A stretch of DNA of 16,281 nucleotides from JBPOHE01 sp052035915 (lineage in GTDB: Bacteria > Pseudomonadota > Gammaproteobacteria > Chromatiales > Chromatiaceae). Below, in pieces: positions 13,991 through 16,281 of this stretch (its first letter is position 1; every line of letters begins with the position of its first letter). Under the pieces are notes generated by a model. The model made no database searches. It was given only the letters and a program-made list of their open reading frames with translations, and had not been told where the DNA came from. A program made the position numbers and the translations under genes. The stretch is from the NCBI GenBank assembly GCA_052035915.1, contig JBPOHE010000145.1, forward strand, positions 1-16,281, read 5' to 3'.

Positions 13991-13999
13991 CCTCCTCCT
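13991..13999 (-). promoter_or_regulatory. Strong Shine-Dalgarno deciding the TTG start of the macrodomain gene
   Basis: On the minus strand AGGAGGAGG is followed by six bases (ATAGGT) and then TTG. This is the best ribosome binding site seen in the window and would compensate for the weak initiation codon. Confidence 0.8.
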
Positions 14000-14077
14000 A
14001 TGATCAGGATTACTCGGGCGTGCGCGTCCGCCCTCATCTGCCGCCAAGAGCAAGACCCAACAGACGTTCGCATAACA

Positions 14078-14200
14078 TCATACCGTCTCCGAATACATTT
14101 CATGCTTCATACGGGTCAGGCTCGGGCGCCGACCCCGAATCCGCCACAGGGCGTGAAGACCGATCAGGCCTTGGCTTCGACGCTCCGTCGTTCCGGGCAT
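14078..14200 (-). CDS. Doubtful 40-aa reading frame starting in the paired-dyad module
   Basis: The frame starts at the ATG of the conserved ATGCCCGGAAC block (14200-14190) and runs 40 codons (MPGTTERRSQGLIGLH..., very basic) to a TGA at 14078-14080. No Shine-Dalgarno precedes it. In copy A (8727 onward) the same ATG is followed by a stop after five codons. It may be the start of a gene originally controlled by the dyads and now truncated, or chance. I do not recognise the peptide. Confidence 0.2.
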   Translation of the reverse strand: MPGTTERRSQGLIGLHALWRIRGRRPSLTRMKHEMYSETV

Positions 14201-14280
14201 CGACTGAAAATGGTCATTTTTGTTCTTATTATGAGAACAATTCTCCATAAAAAATGGATATTGTTCTTTCTAGAAGAACA
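14190..14280 (-). repeat. Paired-dyad module, copy B (inverted relative to copy A)
   Basis: Read on the minus strand, site 1 is 14279-14263 and site 2 is 14238-14222, both perfect GTTCT-N7-AGAAC dyads with centres 41 bp apart. CCATTTTCAG (14213-14204) and ATGCCCGGAAC (14200-14190) follow. Order and spacing are as in copy A at 8646-8737, apart from one base between site 2 and the CCATTTTCAG block. Arms extend to 19 bp at site 1 (TGTTCT...AGAACA) and 21 bp at site 2 (TTGTTCT...AGAACAA). Both N7 centres are A+T-rich and differ between sites, as expected for an operator whose contacts are in the arms. Confidence 0.75.
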
Positions 14281-14307
14281 GTAAACTGGCCCAAAGCACA
14301 GGTGCCC

Positions 14308-14346
14308 GGGAGTGCCGACAGGCGGGGACCTGTCGTGACGGCTCCC
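14308..14346 (-). terminator. Two-tier hairpin after the CorA-like gene, possible terminator
   Basis: CGACAGG (14316-14322) pairs perfectly with CCTGTCG (14329-14335) around a 6-base loop. An outer GGGAG (14308-14312) can pair with CTCCC (14342-14346). It begins about 35 bases beyond the stop codon of the minus-strand CorA-like gene. There is no clear U-tract, so the role is uncertain. Confidence 0.4.
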
Positions 14347-14382
14347 CTTCTCCCGCAGCCGACCTCTTCGTGCCGGATGGGC

Positions 14383-16026
14383 TTATCCGACTTCCTTCCG
14401 CTTCCCCCATACCCGTCGCAAGGCCATCAACTTGTCCGAGTTCGGAAGTCGCTCATCCGACAGGGCTTCGAGAAAATCGGACAGCCGTTTCGACTTGAGG
14501 ATGGCGAACAGGATCAGCCCGGTGGTGGGTAACAATACCAGCAAAAAGTAGAGCAGCTTGAGCCCCAGTGGAGACTCGGCCTCGGCGATCAGGTTCATGC
14601 CGAGAAAGCCTGTCGCCACGGTCGCGATCAATCCGAAGGTGGTCACCACCGTCAGCCGCACCACGGTATTCGCCTGCCGGCGCAGGGAATCGCTGTCGAG
14701 ATAGGCGCTCATGTCCTCGATCTCCTCGCGCACCTCGGTATAGAGCCGATCGGTGCCGAGATGCTCGTTACAAAGGCGGAACAGATCCTTCACCTGGGCC
14801 TGATCGGAGATGTCGTGGAACCAGTAGCGGTGGGAAAAACGGAGGAAGATCTCGAACACCTGGCGGATCACCCGCTTGAACACCTTCACCGACTCGGCGT
14901 CCTGGATGTTGAGCCGGTTGAGCGCCGCCACCAGCCGATCGGAAAACATGAGCAGCGCCGCCTTGTGAAAGTGGGCGATGAGAAACATCAGAAAATGCTG
15001 GTGGCGAAACTGTCCCAGCACGCCGATCTCGGCCTCCCGGAACAGGTCTTTTCCAGCGGGACCCACCACCACCAGGGCGTGGCCGCAGCAAAGAAAACGG
15101 GTGCTGGGTCCAGGCGCTTCCGGGTTCCAATAACGGTCATAGCAGTAGCGTTGTTCAAAGTCGTGCAGATGGGTCTCGGCATAAGGCAGGCTCGCATCGG
15201 TGCCGGCCTCGGTCACCAGACCCAGACGCACGAAATCGGCTCGGGACAGACGACGGGGATCCTCCAGGGCGAGATAGCCCATGAGGGGCATGCGGTGATA
15301 TTCCACCAGGCGATAGCGGATGGTCCCCGCACGATCGGAATCTTGCGGCACCAGAGGCGCGAGGACGAACTCCCAATGGGAGGCGATGCGGGGGGAACGA
15401 GTGCGGCAAACGAACTCCAGATAGCGTTCACGATCTTCATAGTCGGAGACGGCCAGGATCCCGGCGCCCTCCCCCAACCATTCGACCCGGTGCAGACAAT
15501 GGCTCGGGGTGCCATCCGCCTGCCAATGAGGCGGATAGGCCCGACCGAAGCGATAGAGGGTCTCTTCGGCCTGGAGCAGGCTGAGGTCATCGGCGCCGAT
15601 CTCGACCAGCAGGATGGCGATGTCGATGTCATAGAAAAAGAACAGATCGATCCGCACCACCTGCAAGATCTTCGGTTCCTCCCCCGGGCGATACTGTAGA
15701 CGCACCGCCTTGATGTCGTGGCGCCGAAACACCCGGATCGGCGACTCGCCACGGCCCGGCTGGTTCTGGGCCTCGCCAAAGAGAAACCGCTGCACCGGTG
15801 GCAGAAAGGTAACAAACTCGGCGTAGTGCCTATTCTCGAATTGGCCCGGATCACCGGCGATCTCTTCGGCGATCTCATGCCAGGGATTCTCGCCGGTCGA
15901 GGGCGTCAGGGCCTCCCAGTGTCGCTGGATCTGGGAACCTTCCCGGATGGGCATGAGCTGCAACGGCCAGACCAGGATCTGGCGGAAGTGCTTCACAAAG
16001 GATGGGGCTTCGGCTGACAGAGGCAT
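14383..16026 (-). CDS. CorA-like (GMN-motif) membrane protein with large N-terminal domain
   Basis: Probable divalent-cation channel or a relative of CorA, in the inner membrane. It has 547 aa against about 320 in classical CorA. The C-terminus has a long helix region (about 395-450), then TM1 ending in the signature FLGMNLI (GMN at 476-478), a short acidic loop AEAESPLG, TM2 (LLYFLLVLLPTTGLILFAIL) and a basic tail. This is the CorA topology with both ends cytoplasmic. The first about 390 residues are soluble-looking, with dense acidic and aromatic stretches, and I do not recognise them as the usual CorA funnel. It starts at the first ATG; no good Shine-Dalgarno is seen, and Met25 is an alternative. 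It is monocistronic. Transport itself is inference from the GMN motif and helices. Confidence 0.75.
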   Translation of the reverse strand: MPLSAEAPSFVKHFRQILVWPLQLMPIREGSQIQRHWEALTPSTGENPWHEIAEEIAGDPGQFENRHYAEFVTFLPPVQRFLFGEAQNQPGRGESPIRVFRRHDIKAVRLQYRPGEEPKILQVVRIDLFFFYDIDIAILLVEIGADDLSLLQAEETLYRFGRAYPPHWQADGTPSHCLHRVEWLGEGAGILAVSDYEDRERYLEFVCRTRSPRIASHWEFVLAPLVPQDSDRAGTIRYRLVEYHRMPLMGYLALEDPRRLSRADFVRLGLVTEAGTDASLPYAETHLHDFEQRYCYDRYWNPEAPGPSTRFLCCGHALVVVGPAGKDLFREAEIGVLGQFRHQHFLMFLIAHFHKAALLMFSDRLVAALNRLNIQDAESVKVFKRVIRQVFEIFLRFSHRYWFHDISDQAQVKDLFRLCNEHLGTDRLYTEVREEIEDMSAYLDSDSLRRQANTVVRLTVVTTFGLIATVATGFLGMNLIAEAESPLGLKLLYFLLVLLPTTGLILFAILKSKRLSDFLEALSDERLPNSDKLMALRRVWGKRKEVG

Positions 16027-16116
16027 CAGAATGTATCACTGTTAGGCAAGGAGAACCTGGACCACAGGACTACATTGTTGCATAAAGATGGATTCCAGCT
16101 CTTTTCCCATCCTGGC

Positions 16117-16141
16117 GCGACGGGGTTTGCAACCCCGTCGC
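16117..16141. repeat. REP-like perfect hairpin 1 (GACGGGG...CCCCGTC)
   Basis: GCGACGGGGTT (16117-16127) and AACCCCGTCGC (16131-16141) form an 11-bp perfect stem with a TGC loop. It lies about 90 bases upstream of the CorA-like gene start. The tight loop and G+C-rich arms are typical of dispersed bacterial palindromes. Confidence 0.75.
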
Positions 16142-16186
16142 TGAGGTTTTGTACAAAGCCATGCCAGCCGGCAGGTATAAAAGATC

Positions 16187-16213
16187 TCGGACGGGATGAT
16201 ATATCCCGTCCGA
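16187..16213. repeat. REP-like perfect hairpin 2 (GACGGGAT...ATCCCGTC)
   Basis: TCGGACGGGAT (16187-16197) and ATCCCGTCCGA (16203-16213) form an 11-bp perfect stem with a GATAT loop, 45 bases after hairpin 1. The two share the GACGGG/CCCGTC stem but differ at the tip, as related members of one palindrome family would. The A-rich stretch after it to the window end has no gene I can support. Confidence 0.75.
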
Positions 16214-16281
16214 CCAAAGAACCCAGAGGAAAAAATGAAATAAAGAACAAGAGCTTTAGCAAAAGAAGGAAATAATGTCGG

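Noticed and set aside
14020..14110. GTTATGCGAACG near 14070 as an integron attC-like core
   Set aside because: Only a short partial resemblance; no paired R/L sites or attC fold around it and no integrase in the window.
14761..15699. 312-aa plus-strand frame opposite the CorA-like gene
   Set aside because: It lies wholly inside the 547-aa minus-strand gene, which has the GMN motif and membrane helices; the antisense product shows no family motif.
16026..16262. 78-aa minus-strand frame with a hydrophobic N-terminus upstream of the CorA-like gene
   Set aside because: Its middle is simply the translation of the two REP-like hairpins, and there is no support for expression.
1..16281. CRISPR arrays, tRNA or rRNA genes
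   Set aside because: No regularly spaced direct repeats, cloverleaf sequences or conserved rRNA segments were seen; repeats present are palindromic and only two copies each.

Overview
The window most likely comes from a sulfur-storing gammaproteobacterium of the purple sulfur bacterium type (Chromatiales). The main reason is a secreted Gly/Trp/Tyr-rich protein on the minus strand (2145-2489) that closely resembles the sulfur globule envelope proteins of Allochromatium and relatives. High G+C, Gram-negative secretion signals, an OmpA-type outer membrane protein and TlpA- and CorA-like proteins fit this. The species cannot be named from the sequence.

Layout. 256-778 is a YefM/YoeB-type toxin-antitoxin pair. 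815-1993 is an alkaline-phosphatase-superfamily hydrolase whose stop codon lies inside a 31-bp hairpin repeat. 2145-2489 (minus) is the sulfur globule protein, with a good sigma70 promoter, divergent from a TlpA-like thioredoxin lipoprotein (2725-3198). 3596-8422 is a tight three-gene trehalose operon: a trehalose-6-phosphate synthase fused to a two-TM sensor-like membrane module, trehalose-6-phosphate phosphatase, and a GH15 glucoamylase/trehalase-like hydrolase. A short frameshifted piece of a GH15 gene lies just upstream of the operon. 8996-9691 (minus) is an OmpA-like protein with calcium-binding type repeats and a clear terminator. 10496-13469 is a second tight operon: periplasmic substrate-binding protein, membrane histidine kinase and stand-alone receiver. 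It converges with a macrodomain gene (13475-13984, minus) that starts at TTG behind a very strong Shine-Dalgarno. 14383-16026 (minus) is a CorA-like membrane protein with an unusually large N-terminal part.

How the genes work together. The trehalose operon can make trehalose (OtsA, OtsB) and possibly break it down (GH15), with synthesis tethered to the membrane and perhaps gated by an external signal. The binding protein, kinase and receiver form a self-contained sensing relay whose output partner is not in the window.

Unexplained structure. The intergenic regions hold most of it. A bipartite module of two GTTCT-N7-AGAAC dyads, exactly 41 bp apart centre to centre and followed by two conserved blocks, occurs twice in inverted orientation (8646-8737 and 14190-14280). 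The two copies bracket the ompA, signalling and macrodomain block. A 31-bp hairpin repeat occurs at 1990-2020 and 8741-8771, the second copy abutting the first module. Two REP-like GACGGG...CCCGTC hairpins lie upstream of the CorA-like gene.
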